Assembly: GCA_016223045.1 (NCBI GenBank)
Contig: JACRPT010000033.1
Location: 1 to 36,270 of the forward strand
Direction of reading: 5' to 3'
DNA length: 36,270 nucleotides
Origin: Candidatus Eiseniibacteriota bacterium
GTDB lineage: Bacteria > Eisenbacteria > RBG-16-71-46
The notes below the pieces were generated by a model. That model saw only the letters and a list, made by a program, of their open reading frames with translations. It had not been told where the DNA came from and searched no databases. Below, one piece after another: positions 25,083 through 33,222 of this stretch (position 1 is the stretch's first letter; each line of letters starts with the position of its first letter). The position numbers were made by a program, and so were the translations under genes.

Positions 25083-26936
25083 GTGAGCGCTCTGAGCGAG
25101 AAAGTCCACAATCTGCCTGCGCTGCCGGGGGTTTACCTGTTCAAGGACCCCCGCGGGGAAGTGCTCTACGTCGGCAAGGCCCGGAGCCTGGCCGCCCGCG
25201 TGCGCGGCTACCTGAGCGGGGAGAACTCGCACCCGCGGCTGCGCCAGCTGATGGAACGGGCTGCCGACCTCGACAGCATCCTCACCGACACCGAGGCCGA
25301 GGCGCTGCTGCTCGAGGCCACGCTCATCCGCCAGCACCGGCCGCACTTCAACGTGCTGCTCAAGGACGACAAGAGCTTCCCCTACGTGAAGGTGAGCGTG
25401 CAGGAGCAGGCCCCGCGGCTGTCCATCACCCGGCAGGTGAGGAGTGACGGGGCCCGCTACCTCGGTCCCTACACCGACGTCAGGCAGCTGCGCCGCACGC
25501 TGCGCGAGATCCGCCGCATCTTCCCGGTGCGCACCTGCCGCAACTTCGAGGACTACCGGCGCGCCGACCGTCCCTGCCTCTACTTCCACATCGGGCGCTG
25601 CGCGGGGCCGTGCACCACGCGTGCGCGGGTGACGGGTGAGGGCTACCGCGCGCTGGTGGACGGGCTGCTGCTGTTCCTGACCGGGCGCGACGCCGAGCTG
25701 CTGAAGCGCCTGCGCGCCGGCATGGAGGCCGCCGCCGCCGCGCGCCGCTACGAGGACGCGGCGCGGCTGCGCGACCAGGTCCGCCTGCTGGAGACGGCGC
25801 GGGTGCCGCAGGAGGTGGTGGCGCCGGGCGGGCGCGACACCGACGTGCTGGGCGTGGCGCGCCACGGCGACCGCGCGGCGGTCGCGGCGCTGGTGGTGCG
25901 CGCGGGGCGCGTGGTGGGGAAGGAGACGCGCGTGCTCGACCACGCCGGGGCCCTCGACGAGGCGGGCGTGCTCCAGGCGTTCCTGGCCCAGCACTACCTG
26001 GCGCGCGCGGGAGCGCCGCGGCGGCTGGTGGCGGCGGTGGAGCCCGCCGACGCGGGCGTGACGCTCGAGGCGCTGGCGCGGCGGGCCGGGCACCGGGTGG
26101 ACCTGGTGGTGCCGCAGCGCGGGCGCGGGCGCCGGCTGCTGGCCGCGGCCGAGCGCAACGCGGCGCACGCGCTCGAGGACCTCGCGGCGCGCGCCGCCGG
26201 CCGCCGCGCGCGCTTCTCGCCGGCGATGCTCGAGCTGCAGAAGGCGCTCGGGCTCGAGACGCCGCCGTGGCGCATGGTCTGCTTCGACATCTCGAACCTG
26301 GGCGCCGAGGGCGCGGTGGCGGCGCTGGTGGCGAGCGAGAACGGCGAGTCGCGCCGCTCGCTCTATCGCCGCATGCGCATCCGCCGGCCGGGGCCGGACG
26401 ACTTCGCCATGATCGCCGAGGCGGTCGAGCGCTACTGGACGCGCGTCGAGTCGGGTGAGGAGCCGCGCCCCGACCTGGTGATGGTGGACGGGGGCGCGGG
26501 GCAGGTCGGCGCAGCGCGCCGGGCGCTCGAGCGCGTCGCCACGCGCCCGGTCGCGCTGATCGGCCTGGCCAAGCGCGAGGAGACGGTGGCGCGCGAGCGC
26601 GGCGGGCCGCTGCGGCTGCCGCGCCGCAGCCCCGCCCTGCGCGCGCTCCAGCGCCTGCGCGACGAGGCGCACCGCTTCGGTCTCGCCTACCACCGCACGC
26701 TGCGCGGGCGCGCCCGGCTCTCGAGCGCGCTCGACCAGGTGCCGGGCGTGGGCCCGGCGCGGCGCGCCGCGCTGCTCAAGGCCTTCGGCTCGGTGGCGGC
26801 ACTGCGCCAGGCGAGCCCGGGCGAGATGGCCGAGCGCGCCGGCGTGCCGCCGGCGCTGGCGGCGCGCGTGGCCGCGCACCTCGCCACGCATCCCGGGTCG
26901 CCCGCGCAGCGGGACCCGCTGCGGAGCCCGGCGTGA
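25083..26936 (+). CDS. uvrC: UvrC, excinuclease ABC subunit C
   Basis: Nuclease of nucleotide excision repair that makes both incisions around a lesion marked by UvrAB. With the GTG start the product is 617 residues, the normal length. The N-terminal GIY-YIG domain shows [27 protein letters not shown] and the glutamate in [18 protein letters not shown] (UvrB-binding) motif follows ([17 protein letters not shown]). The RNase H-like 5' nuclease half has [30 protein letters not shown] and LIGLAKREE. Tandem helix-hairpin-helix motifs close the protein ([20 protein letters not shown]). The stop overlaps the xerD start (GTGA). Confidence 0.97.
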   Translation: MSALSEKVHNLPALPGVYLFKDPRGEVLYVGKARSLAARVRGYLSGENSHPRLRQLMERAADLDSILTDTEAEALLLEATLIRQHRPHFNVLLKDDKSFPYVKVSVQEQAPRLSITRQVRSDGARYLGPYTDVRQLRRTLREIRRIFPVRTCRNFEDYRRADRPCLYFHIGRCAGPCTTRARVTGEGYRALVDGLLLFLTGRDAELLKRLRAGMEAAAAARRYEDAARLRDQVRLLETARVPQEVVAPGGRDTDVLGVARHGDRAAVAALVVRAGRVVGKETRVLDHAGALDEAGVLQAFLAQHYLARAGAPRRLVAAVEPADAGVTLEALARRAGHRVDLVVPQRGRGRRLLAAAERNAAHALEDLAARAAGRRARFSPAMLELQKALGLETPPWRMVCFDISNLGAEGAVAALVASENGESRRSLYRRMRIRRPGPDDFAMIAEAVERYWTRVESGEEPRPDLVMVDGGAGQVGAARRALERVATRPVALIGLAKREETVARERGGPLRLPRRSPALRALQRLRDEAHRFGLAYHRTLRGRARLSSALDQVPGVGPARRAALLKAFGSVAALRQASPGEMAERAGVPPALAARVAAHLATHPGSPAQRDPLRSPA

Positions 26937-27886
26937 GCCCGCGCGCCGCGGCCCCGGAGGCGCCCGCGCGCCGGGCGGCGCGCGCTCCCGCGCTCGACGG
27001 GCCGCTCGAGGCGTTCCTCGACGAGCTGCGCACCGGCCGGCGGCTGAGCGCCAACACGCTCGACGCCTACGCCCGCGACCTCGCCGACTACCGCGGCTTC
27101 GCGCTCACCCACCGTCTCGCCGGCTGGCACGAGGCCGGACCCACCTTCGTGGACGGCTACTTCGCCGTGCTGCTCAAGCGCGGGCTGGCCGGCGCCACGG
27201 TGGCGCGGCGGCGCTCGGCCCTGCGCGGCTTCCACGCCTGGCTGGCGCGCGGCAGCGCGCGGGGCGCGGAGGAGAGCCCGCTCGAGAACCTGCCGCCGCC
27301 GCGCCGCGAGCGCAAGCTGCCGTTCGCGCTGTCGCTCGAGGAGATCGAGCGCCTGCTCGCGCAGCCGCAGGGCGACGGCCCGCTGGCGCTGCGCGACCGC
27401 GCGCTGCTCGAGCTGGCGTATGCCAGCGGCCTGCGCAGCTCCGAGCTGCGCACGCTGCCGCGCAGCCGGGTGTCGCTCGCCGAGCGCACGGTGCTGGTGG
27501 CGGGCAAGGGGAACCGGGAACGCAGCGTGCCGTTCGGCCGGGCGGCGGCCGCCGCGCTCGGCGCCTGGCTCGAGCGCGGCCGGCCGCAGCTCGCCAGGCG
27601 GGCGCGGCACGACGCGGTGTTCGTGAGCGCGCGCGGCGTGCCGCTCGGCCGCAGCGGGCTGTGGAAGATCCTGCGCGGGCACGCGCGGGCGGCGGGGCTC
27701 TCGACCCGCTTCCACCCGCACGCGCTCCGCCACTCGTTCGCCACCCATCTGCTCGAGCGCGGGGCGGACCTGCGCGTGGTGCAGGAGCTGCTCGGCCACG
27801 CGTCGGTTTCCACCACCGCGATCTACACGCATCTGGACCGGGCTTATCTCCGGGAGGTGCACCGCACCTTCCACCCTCGCGCCTGA
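26933..27886 (+). CDS. xerD: XerD-like tyrosine recombinase
   Basis: Second Xer-type recombinase in the window, 317 residues. The catalytic set is complete: Arg168 (SGLRSSEL), Lys192 ([10 protein letters not shown]), His263 and Arg266 ([18 protein letters not shown]), His289 (LLGHASVST) and Tyr298 (AIYTHLD). The first 20 residues are a basic, Ala/Pro-rich extension before the core-binding domain. GTG at 26933 overlaps the uvrC stop. It is most likely the partner of the topA-linked XerC in dimer resolution. The XerD label rests on pairing with that copy and could be reversed. Nothing nearby suggests an integron or phage integrase. Confidence 0.82.
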   Translation: MSPRAAAPEAPARRAARAPALDGPLEAFLDELRTGRRLSANTLDAYARDLADYRGFALTHRLAGWHEAGPTFVDGYFAVLLKRGLAGATVARRRSALRGFHAWLARGSARGAEESPLENLPPPRRERKLPFALSLEEIERLLAQPQGDGPLALRDRALLELAYASGLRSSELRTLPRSRVSLAERTVLVAGKGNRERSVPFGRAAAAALGAWLERGRPQLARRARHDAVFVSARGVPLGRSGLWKILRGHARAAGLSTRFHPHALRHSFATHLLERGADLRVVQELLGHASVSTTAIYTHLDRAYLREVHRTFHPRA

Positions 27887-27896
27887 GGGGAACGGC

Positions 27897-27904
27897 AGGG
27901 AGGA
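27897..27904 (+). promoter_or_regulatory. Strong Shine-Dalgarno of the small outer-membrane protein
   Basis: AGGGAGGA lies 6 bases before the ATG at 27911. Unlike its neighbours, which rely on stop/start overlap, this gene has an independent ribosome site, consistent with high expression of an outer-membrane protein. Confidence 0.65.
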
Positions 27905-27910
27905 TTCACG

Positions 27911-28549
27911 ATGAGCTGGACGCGTCGGATGTGGATGGTGCTCGCGGTGTGGATGGCGCTGTCCTGCGCCGCCGAAGCGCACGCCCGGGTGATCGTGGTG
28001 CCGCCGCGTCCGGGGCAGGTGGGCCTGGGCCTGAGCGGGCTCTACGGCACGCTGCTCCAGACCGGGGACTTCGGCGACAACTTCGGCAGCGGCCCCGGCG
28101 TGGCGGTGCGCCTGCGCTACCGCATGCGCTTCGAGCGCGGCTTCGGACTCACGTTCGAGAGTCACGGCTACGATCCGCGCAGCGACGCGAAGTTCAAGGA
28201 CTCGTTCACCGACTCGCTGCTCCCCCCGGGCGGGCCGTTCACGCCGAAGAGCCTGACGCTGCAACTCTTCGGCGTGGACTTCTACCAGATGTCCGGCACC
28301 CGCACGCGGACCACGCGCATGCTGAGCGTGGGCGCCGGGCTGGCGCGCGCCTCGCGCGCGCTCAACGACGGCGAAACCGACTACCCGGGGGACGGGTTCT
28401 ACGTGAGCGCCGGCGCGGGCGTCGAGCGCTTCTTCTGGCAGAGCTGGGCGTACGACCTCGGGGCGCGCTACCACGCCATCTTCCAGGGCGGGCGCGCGAA
28501 CCACGACCTGCAGGTCTCGGCCGGCCTGGTGTTCTACGCGAGCCTGTGA
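27911..28549 (+). CDS. Small outer-membrane beta-barrel protein
   Basis: A 212-residue protein with a signal peptide (RRMWMVLAVWMALSCAAEAHA) followed by alternating polar/hydrophobic strands with Gly and aromatic residues: QVGLGLSGLYGTLLQ, GVAVRLRYRMRFERGFGLTF, LTLQLFGVDFYQM, MLSVGAGLARA, GFYVSAGAGVERFFW and DLQVSAGLVFYASL. The pattern and the hydrophobic final strand are those of an 8-stranded OmpW/OmpX-like barrel. No specific family is recognised. A Cys occurs in the signal region (ALSCAAEA) but lacks a proper lipobox. Its stop overlaps the beta-CASP gene start (TGATG), although the functions look unrelated. Confidence 0.7.
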   Translation: MSWTRRMWMVLAVWMALSCAAEAHARVIVVPPRPGQVGLGLSGLYGTLLQTGDFGDNFGSGPGVAVRLRYRMRFERGFGLTFESHGYDPRSDAKFKDSFTDSLLPPGGPFTPKSLTLQLFGVDFYQMSGTRTRTTRMLSVGAGLARASRALNDGETDYPGDGFYVSAGAGVERFFWQSWAYDLGARYHAIFQGGRANHDLQVSAGLVFYASL

Positions 28550-29976
28550 TGCCCGAACCGCTCTCGATCTCCTTCCACGGCGCCGCCCGGACCGTCACCG
28601 GGTCGCGGCACCTGCTGCGTCTCGGGCAGCGCCGCTGGCTGTTCGACTGCGGTCTCTACCAGGGCCACCGTGACGAGGCCGACCGCGTGAACCGCACCTT
28701 CCGCTTCGACCCGGGGGAGCTCGAAGCGGTGGTCGTCTCCCACGCCCACCTGGACCACACCGGCAACCTGCCGACGCTGGTGGCGCAGGGGTTCGCCGGC
28801 CCGATCCACGCCACCGCCGCGACCGCGGACCTGTGCCGGGTGATGCTCGCCGACAGCGCATTCCTGATGGAGCGCGACCACGAGAAGGTGAACCGCCGCG
28901 CGCGGCGGCAGGGCCGCCCGCAGCGCGAGCCGCTCTACCGGCCGGCGGACGTCGAGGTCACGCTGGGGAGGCTGGCGACGCACGCCTACCACGAGGAGTT
29001 CGAGCCGGTGCCGGGCGTGCGCGCGCGCTATCACGACGCCGGCCACATCCTCGGCTCGGCGCTCACCACCTTCGACCTCGAGAGCGGCGGACGCCGCTTC
29101 CGGCTCGGCATGACCGGCGACCTCGGGCGCCCGCACCGGCCGATCCTGCGCGACCCGGAGGTGCACGCCGGGGTGGACGCGCTGGTGCTGGAGAGCACCT
29201 ACGGCGACCGCCTGCATCCGCCGGAGCGGGAGACCGGGGCCCGGCTGCAGGAGGTGATGCTGCGCACGCTGGGACGCGGCGGGCGCGTGCTGGTGCCGTC
29301 GTTCGCGGTCGGGCGCACCCAGGAGCTGGTGGCGACGCTCCACGGCCTGATCGACGCCGGGGCCCTGCCCGACGTCCCGATGTTCGTGGACAGCCCGCTG
29401 GCGCGGCTCGCGACCGGCGTGTTCCGCCGCCATCCCGAGTGCTTCGATGCCGAGACGCTGCGGAGCTTCGAGCACGGCGCGGGCGACGACGGCTGGGGGG
29501 CGCCGTTCGGCTTCCCGCGGCTGCGCTACGTCAGCTCGCCCGAGGAGTCGCGGGCGCTCAACGAGCGCCGCGACCCGTGCGTCATCATCGCCGCCTCGGG
29601 GATGTGCGAGGGCGGACGGATCCTGCACCACCTGCAGCACGGCCTGGGCGACCCGCGCAACACCGTCCTGTTCGTCGGCTACCAGGCCGAGGGCACGCTC
29701 GGCCGCCGGCTCAAGGACGGAGCGGAGGAGGTCAACATCTGGGGCGAGCCGGTGCGGCGCCGCGCCGAGATCGCGGCGCTGGACGGCTTCAGCGCCCACG
29801 CCGACCAGGGCGAGATCGTGGGCTGGGTGTCGCGGCTCGACCCCGCGCCGCGGCGCATCTTCCTGGTGCACGGCGACCTCGGACCGGGCGAGGCGCTGGC
29901 GGCGAAGCTGCGCGAGAGCGTCGGCGCCGAGGTCGTGATCCCGGAACCCGGGCAGGAGTTCGAGCTGTGGAACTGA
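28549..29976 (+). CDS. MBL-fold beta-CASP RNase (CPSF73/YSH1-like)
   Basis: Metallo-beta-lactamase/beta-CASP nuclease of the type that includes CPSF73 and archaeal FttA and is distantly related to RNase J; expected to be a two-zinc endo- and/or 5'-exoribonuclease. The 475-residue product has every zinc motif: HAHLDH (65-70), His166 in DAGHILGS, Asp191 in MTGDLGRPH, the beta-CASP motif A Glu215 in LESTYGD, motif B His417 in GFSAHADQ and motif C His441 in LVHGD. VDSPLA and ASGMCEGGR are also typical of this subfamily. It has no KH domain. ATG at 28549 overlaps the barrel gene stop. The helicase gene starts 10 bases inside its 3' end. Confidence 0.9.
   Translation: MPEPLSISFHGAARTVTGSRHLLRLGQRRWLFDCGLYQGHRDEADRVNRTFRFDPGELEAVVVSHAHLDHTGNLPTLVAQGFAGPIHATAATADLCRVMLADSAFLMERDHEKVNRRARRQGRPQREPLYRPADVEVTLGRLATHAYHEEFEPVPGVRARYHDAGHILGSALTTFDLESGGRRFRLGMTGDLGRPHRPILRDPEVHAGVDALVLESTYGDRLHPPERETGARLQEVMLRTLGRGGRVLVPSFAVGRTQELVATLHGLIDAGALPDVPMFVDSPLARLATGVFRRHPECFDAETLRSFEHGAGDDGWGAPFGFPRLRYVSSPEESRALNERRDPCVIIAASGMCEGGRILHHLQHGLGDPRNTVLFVGYQAEGTLGRRLKDGAEEVNIWGEPVRRRAEIAALDGFSAHADQGEIVGWVSRLDPAPRRIFLVHGDLGPGEALAAKLRESVGAEVVIPEPGQEFELWN
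29954..29958 (+). promoter_or_regulatory. Ribosome binding site that decides the helicase start
   Basis: AGGAG lies 8 bases before the GTG at 29967, inside the end of the beta-CASP gene. The helicase frame is open far upstream, so this site and the start of the Tudor-like domain right after it define the N-terminus. Confidence 0.6.
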
Positions 29977-31919
29977 GCGCGTCGGCACGCTACAAGGTGG
30001 GGCAGCGGCTGCTGCATCCCCAGTTCGGCGAGGGCCTGGTGGTCGAGGTCCACACCGACCGCGGCCGCGAGGTGCTCGAGGTGGTGTTCGAGGGCCGCCT
30101 GGTGCGGCTCTCGGCGCAGCGCGCGTGGGAGACCCTCGACGGCTCCGCCGCCGCCGCCGAGCGCCCGGTGAGCGCCCCGGTGCCGGTGCGCTCGCGCGAG
30201 TGGCACGGGCAGGGCGACCGGCTGCTCGAGCGCTGGCAGGAGGGCCACGCGGTGCCGCCCGCGCATTTCGAGCTGCGGGCCGAGGCCGAGCAGTGGGCGG
30301 GCTGGGCCGGCACCGACCGGCTCGTCTCGCTCGATTCGCTGCGCGGGGTGGAGCGCTTCCCGCACCAGATCCGCGCCTGTCTCAAGGTCATGAAGGACCT
30401 GAACGGGCGCGCCATCCTCGCCGACGAGGTGGGGCTGGGGAAGACCATCGAGGCGGGCATCGTGCTCAAGGAGTACCTGCTGCGCGGCGCGGTGCGCACG
30501 GTGCTCGTGCTGGTGCCGGCCTCGCTGTGCGAGCAATGGCGCGCCGAGCTGTGGGAGAAGTTCGAGCTCGACTTCGTGGTGTCGCGCGGGCCGGCCGGCC
30601 AGTGGGGCCGCCACCCGCTGGTCATCTCCTCGCTGGAGACCGCGCGCCACGAGCGCCACCGGCGCCGCGTCCGCGGCGCCAACTACGACCTGGTGGTGGT
30701 GGACGAGGCGCATCGGCTGCGCAACCACCTGACGCTGGGCTGGAGGTTCATCAACGACCTCAACCCGCGCTACCTGCTGCTGCTCACCGCGACGCCGGTG
30801 CAGAACGACATGCGCGAGCTCTACAACCTGGCGACGCTGGTGCGGCCGGGCACGGTCGGCACCTTCACGCAGTTCCGCCGCGACTTCCTCTCCGGCCATG
30901 ACAAGCGCACGCCACGCAACACGCCGCGCCTGCGCGTGCTGCTCCGGTCGGTGATGATCCGCACCCGGCGCGGCGACACCGACCTCAAGTTCTCGCCGCG
31001 GCGCGTGGAGACCCGGTGGGTGGCGCAGACCCCGGCCGAGCGGCTGCTCTACCGCCAGGTGAGCGACTTCGTGGCCGACGCGGTGCACGGCGAGGCGGGG
31101 GGGCCCGGGCGCCCGCACTACTTCACGCTCATGGTGCTCCAGAAGGAGATGGGCTCGTCGTGGGCGGCGGCCCGCGCCACGCTCGAGAAGCTGGCGCGGC
31201 GTCCCGACGGGCTCGACCAGAAGCGGCTCCGCCCGCTCGCCGCGCGCGCCGAGGCGGTGAGCGGGAGCCCCTCGAAGGTGCGCTCGCTGCTGCGCTGCCT
31301 GGGCGCGCTGGATGGCGAGAAGGCGATCGTGTTCACGCAGTTCCGTTCGACCCAGGACACCATCGTGGGCGCGCTGCGCGCCACCGGCGTGGAGCCCGCG
31401 GTGTTCCACGGCGAGATGGGCTGGCGCGAGAAGGAGGAGGCGCTCGACCGCTTCCGCACCGCACTGCCGGTGCTGGTGAGCACCGAGGCGGGCGGTGAGG
31501 GGCGCAATCTCCAGTTCGCGCGCATCGTCGTGAACTACGACCTGCCGTGGAACCCGATGCGGGTCGAGCAGCGCATCGGCCGCGTGCACCGGCTGGGGCA
31601 GGAGCACCCGGTGCGGGTCATCAACCTGGTGGCGCGCGGCACAATCGAGGCCTACGTGCTCGAGATCCTCGAGCGCAAGATCCGCATGTTCGAGCTGGTG
31701 GTGGGCGAGATGGAGGAGATCCTGGGCGCCTGGCAGCCGCACGGCTCGTTCGAGGACGAGGTGTTCCGGCGCTGGACCGATTCCACCAGCCCGCGCGTGC
31801 GCAAGCGCAAGTTCGCCGAGCTGGCGCAGCACCTCATGGTGGCGCGGCGGCTCTACCAGCAGCAGAAGGACGGTCAGAACTGGCTGTTCCCCTCGGTGGC
31901 CGACAAGGAGGAACCGTGA
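29967..31919 (+). CDS. SNF2-family helicase with N-terminal Tudor/CarD-like domain (RapA-like)
   Basis: A 650-residue superfamily-2 translocase. The first 57 residues (YKVGQRLLHPQFGEGLVVEV, then LEVVFEGRLVRLS) look like the SH3/Tudor fold found in CarD, the UvrD C-terminus and the RapA N-terminus, folds that contact RNA polymerase. The motor has LADEVGLGKTIEAG (Walker A, 151-164), VDEAHRLRN (Walker B, 245-253), LTATPVQN, VFTQFRSTQDTI, STEAGGEGRNLQFA and QRIGRVHRLGQEHPVRVIN (motif VI), which place it in the SNF2/RapA/HepA group. GTG at 29967 overlaps the beta-CASP gene. A role in recycling stalled RNA polymerase is plausible by analogy with RapA; remodelling of another nucleoprotein is equally possible. 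The product is smaller than E. coli RapA (968 aa), whose C-terminal region it lacks. Confidence 0.88.
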   Translation: MELSASARYKVGQRLLHPQFGEGLVVEVHTDRGREVLEVVFEGRLVRLSAQRAWETLDGSAAAAERPVSAPVPVRSREWHGQGDRLLERWQEGHAVPPAHFELRAEAEQWAGWAGTDRLVSLDSLRGVERFPHQIRACLKVMKDLNGRAILADEVGLGKTIEAGIVLKEYLLRGAVRTVLVLVPASLCEQWRAELWEKFELDFVVSRGPAGQWGRHPLVISSLETARHERHRRRVRGANYDLVVVDEAHRLRNHLTLGWRFINDLNPRYLLLLTATPVQNDMRELYNLATLVRPGTVGTFTQFRRDFLSGHDKRTPRNTPRLRVLLRSVMIRTRRGDTDLKFSPRRVETRWVAQTPAERLLYRQVSDFVADAVHGEAGGPGRPHYFTLMVLQKEMGSSWAAARATLEKLARRPDGLDQKRLRPLAARAEAVSGSPSKVRSLLRCLGALDGEKAIVFTQFRSTQDTIVGALRATGVEPAVFHGEMGWREKEEALDRFRTALPVLVSTEAGGEGRNLQFARIVVNYDLPWNPMRVEQRIGRVHRLGQEHPVRVINLVARGTIEAYVLEILERKIRMFELVVGEMEEILGAWQPHGSFEDEVFRRWTDSTSPRVRKRKFAELAQHLMVARRLYQQQKDGQNWLFPSVADKEEP

Positions 31920-33088
31920 GCCCGGCTGCCGGCACGCGCCGCCGCCGCACCCGCTCCCCGGGGCGGGGCACCATCGCGTCCGGCGACGGGGCGGCGCTGG
32001 CCGCGGCGCTGGCCGCGGCGCACCCCGACGGCCACGCGGCCGTGGCGGGCCAGACCCCGGAGTGGCGCGCGTTCGTGGGGCGCTGGCTCGAGGCCACCGG
32101 CTCGACCGTGAGCGCGGCGGCGCGCGGCGACTGGGAGGTCGAACTGTCGCCCGCGCTCAAGCGGCGCTGGCGGCGCCAGCGCGTGCGCCTGGTGTTCGAT
32201 CCGCTGCGGCCCACGCTGCCGCGCGGCGCCTGGTTCACCGCGCCCGGCAGCGGCGCCGGCCGCAGGATCCTCGAGGCCGCGCTCGAGGAGCCGCTCTATA
32301 CCCGCCGCACCGCGCTGCCGCGGGTGCCGGGCGTGAGCGAGGAGGGGCTGGCCGCGGTGTGCCGGGTGCGCGGACTGGCGTGGGGCCCGGCGCGGCTCGG
32401 CCCGGTGCGCTACGAGCGACGCGTCTCCTTCCACGCCGTCGCCACCCGCTGGGGCGGTCTGCCCTCGCAGGAGCCCTGGGTGGTGCTGTTCGGCCCGCAG
32501 GGCGACCTGCTCGAGTGGAAGAGCGAGTCCGACCTGCCCGGGGTGCGCTCGCGCGAGGAGCTCTACCAGATTGCCGACGACCTGCCGGCCGCGGAGCGCG
32601 CCCGCTGGTTCGAGCAGGCGCGGCGTCACATCGACCGGCTGCTGGCCGAGCGCGGGCAGGAGTGGGAGCAGGCGGTGGCGCGGCTGCGCGACGACGAGCT
32701 CGAGCGGCTCGGCGCGTTCTTCTCGGCGCGGCTGGAAGAGGAGGAGGAGCGGCTGCGGCGCCGCACCTCGAACGGCGAGGAATCCGAGATCGAGCAGGGC
32801 GACAGCACCTCGCTCAAGCTCGAGTGGGAGCGCCGCGCCGCCGAGGTGCGCGCCCGCTGGGAGCTCAAGACCGAGGTGCGGGTGTGGGGGCTGACCGAGT
32901 GGGCGTGGCCGATGGCCGAGCTCGAGCAGGAGCTGCGGGCGGGCGCCGTGCACCTGCGCATCAGGAGCCGGGTGGACGTGGCGCGCGGGCTGCCGGCGCT
33001 GCCGGCCTGCCCGACCTGCGGCGCGCCCGCCGAGATGCTGGTGCGCGCGCGTGGCGCGGTGGCCTGCGTGAAGTGCGCGCGCGCGTGA
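31916..33088 (+). CDS. Coiled-coil zinc-ribbon protein linked to the SNF2 helicase (YqhG-like?)
   Basis: A 390-residue protein without a firm family. After a basic 25-residue start, residues of about 50-130 (FVGRWLEATGSTVSAAARGD, then VRLVFDPLRPTLPRGAWFTA) recall the helicase-associated module seen beside or at the end of other SNF2 enzymes, such as YqhG next to YqhH in Bacillus; this is a weak resemblance. Residues of about 220-330 are a long, charged coiled coil (DDELERLGAFFSARLEEEEE). The C-terminus is a four-cysteine zinc ribbon: Cys365, Cys368, Cys384 and Cys387 (CPTCG...CVKC). GTG at 31916 overlaps the helicase stop and has AAGGAGG 4 bases upstream. It probably acts as a partner or C-terminal half of the helicase. 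Confidence 0.7.
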   Translation: MSPAAGTRRRRTRSPGRGTIASGDGAALAAALAAAHPDGHAAVAGQTPEWRAFVGRWLEATGSTVSAAARGDWEVELSPALKRRWRRQRVRLVFDPLRPTLPRGAWFTAPGSGAGRRILEAALEEPLYTRRTALPRVPGVSEEGLAAVCRVRGLAWGPARLGPVRYERRVSFHAVATRWGGLPSQEPWVVLFGPQGDLLEWKSESDLPGVRSREELYQIADDLPAAERARWFEQARRHIDRLLAERGQEWEQAVARLRDDELERLGAFFSARLEEEEERLRRRTSNGEESEIEQGDSTSLKLEWERRAAEVRARWELKTEVRVWGLTEWAWPMAELEQELRAGAVHLRIRSRVDVARGLPALPACPTCGAPAEMLVRARGAVACVKCARA

Positions 33089-33108
33089 GCGTGCCGCGCG
33101 GTCACGCT
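33088..33108 (+). terminator. Weak hairpin at the end of the helicase operon
   Basis: AGCGTG (33088-33093) pairs with CACGCT (33103-33108) around a 9-base loop, beginning at the stop codon of the zinc-ribbon gene. No T-run follows. Its position just before a promoter suggests a transcription boundary, but the stem is short. Confidence 0.3.
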
Positions 33109-33123
33109 GCGGTCGTGCCGCGC

Positions 33124-33152
33124 TTGACGGTGCCTGCGCGACCCGCTAACGT
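33124..33152 (+). promoter_or_regulatory. Sigma70-like promoter of the TPR/GH57 gene pair
   Basis: TTGACG (33124-33129), a 17-base spacer, then TAACGT (33147-33152), 70 bases before the TTG start at 33223. The -35 matches consensus at 5 of 6 and the -10 at 3 of 6, the same quality of -10 as at rpsT. Two direct copies of GTGCCGCGC (33091-33099 and 33115-33123) lie just upstream, the second touching the -35. Confidence 0.55.
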
Positions 33153-33211
33153 TCCCCGTCGCTCGCGCCAGGCGGCGACCACGGACCAGGCTCGGGCCTG
33201 ATACTCGAAGT

Positions 33212-33216
33212 GGAGG
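33212..33216 (+). promoter_or_regulatory. Ribosome binding site supporting a TTG start
   Basis: GGAGG lies 6 bases before the TTG at 33223. No ATG or GTG upstream in frame gives a sensible protein, so the rare start codon is accepted. Confidence 0.6.
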
Positions 33217-33222
33217 CGTGAC

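Noticed and set aside
28549-33088. Considered calling the beta-CASP/SNF2/zinc-ribbon set a DISARM-type defence system.
   Set aside because: No methyltransferase, DUF1998 protein or phospholipase D gene is present, and the neighbours are housekeeping, so the DISARM label is not supported.
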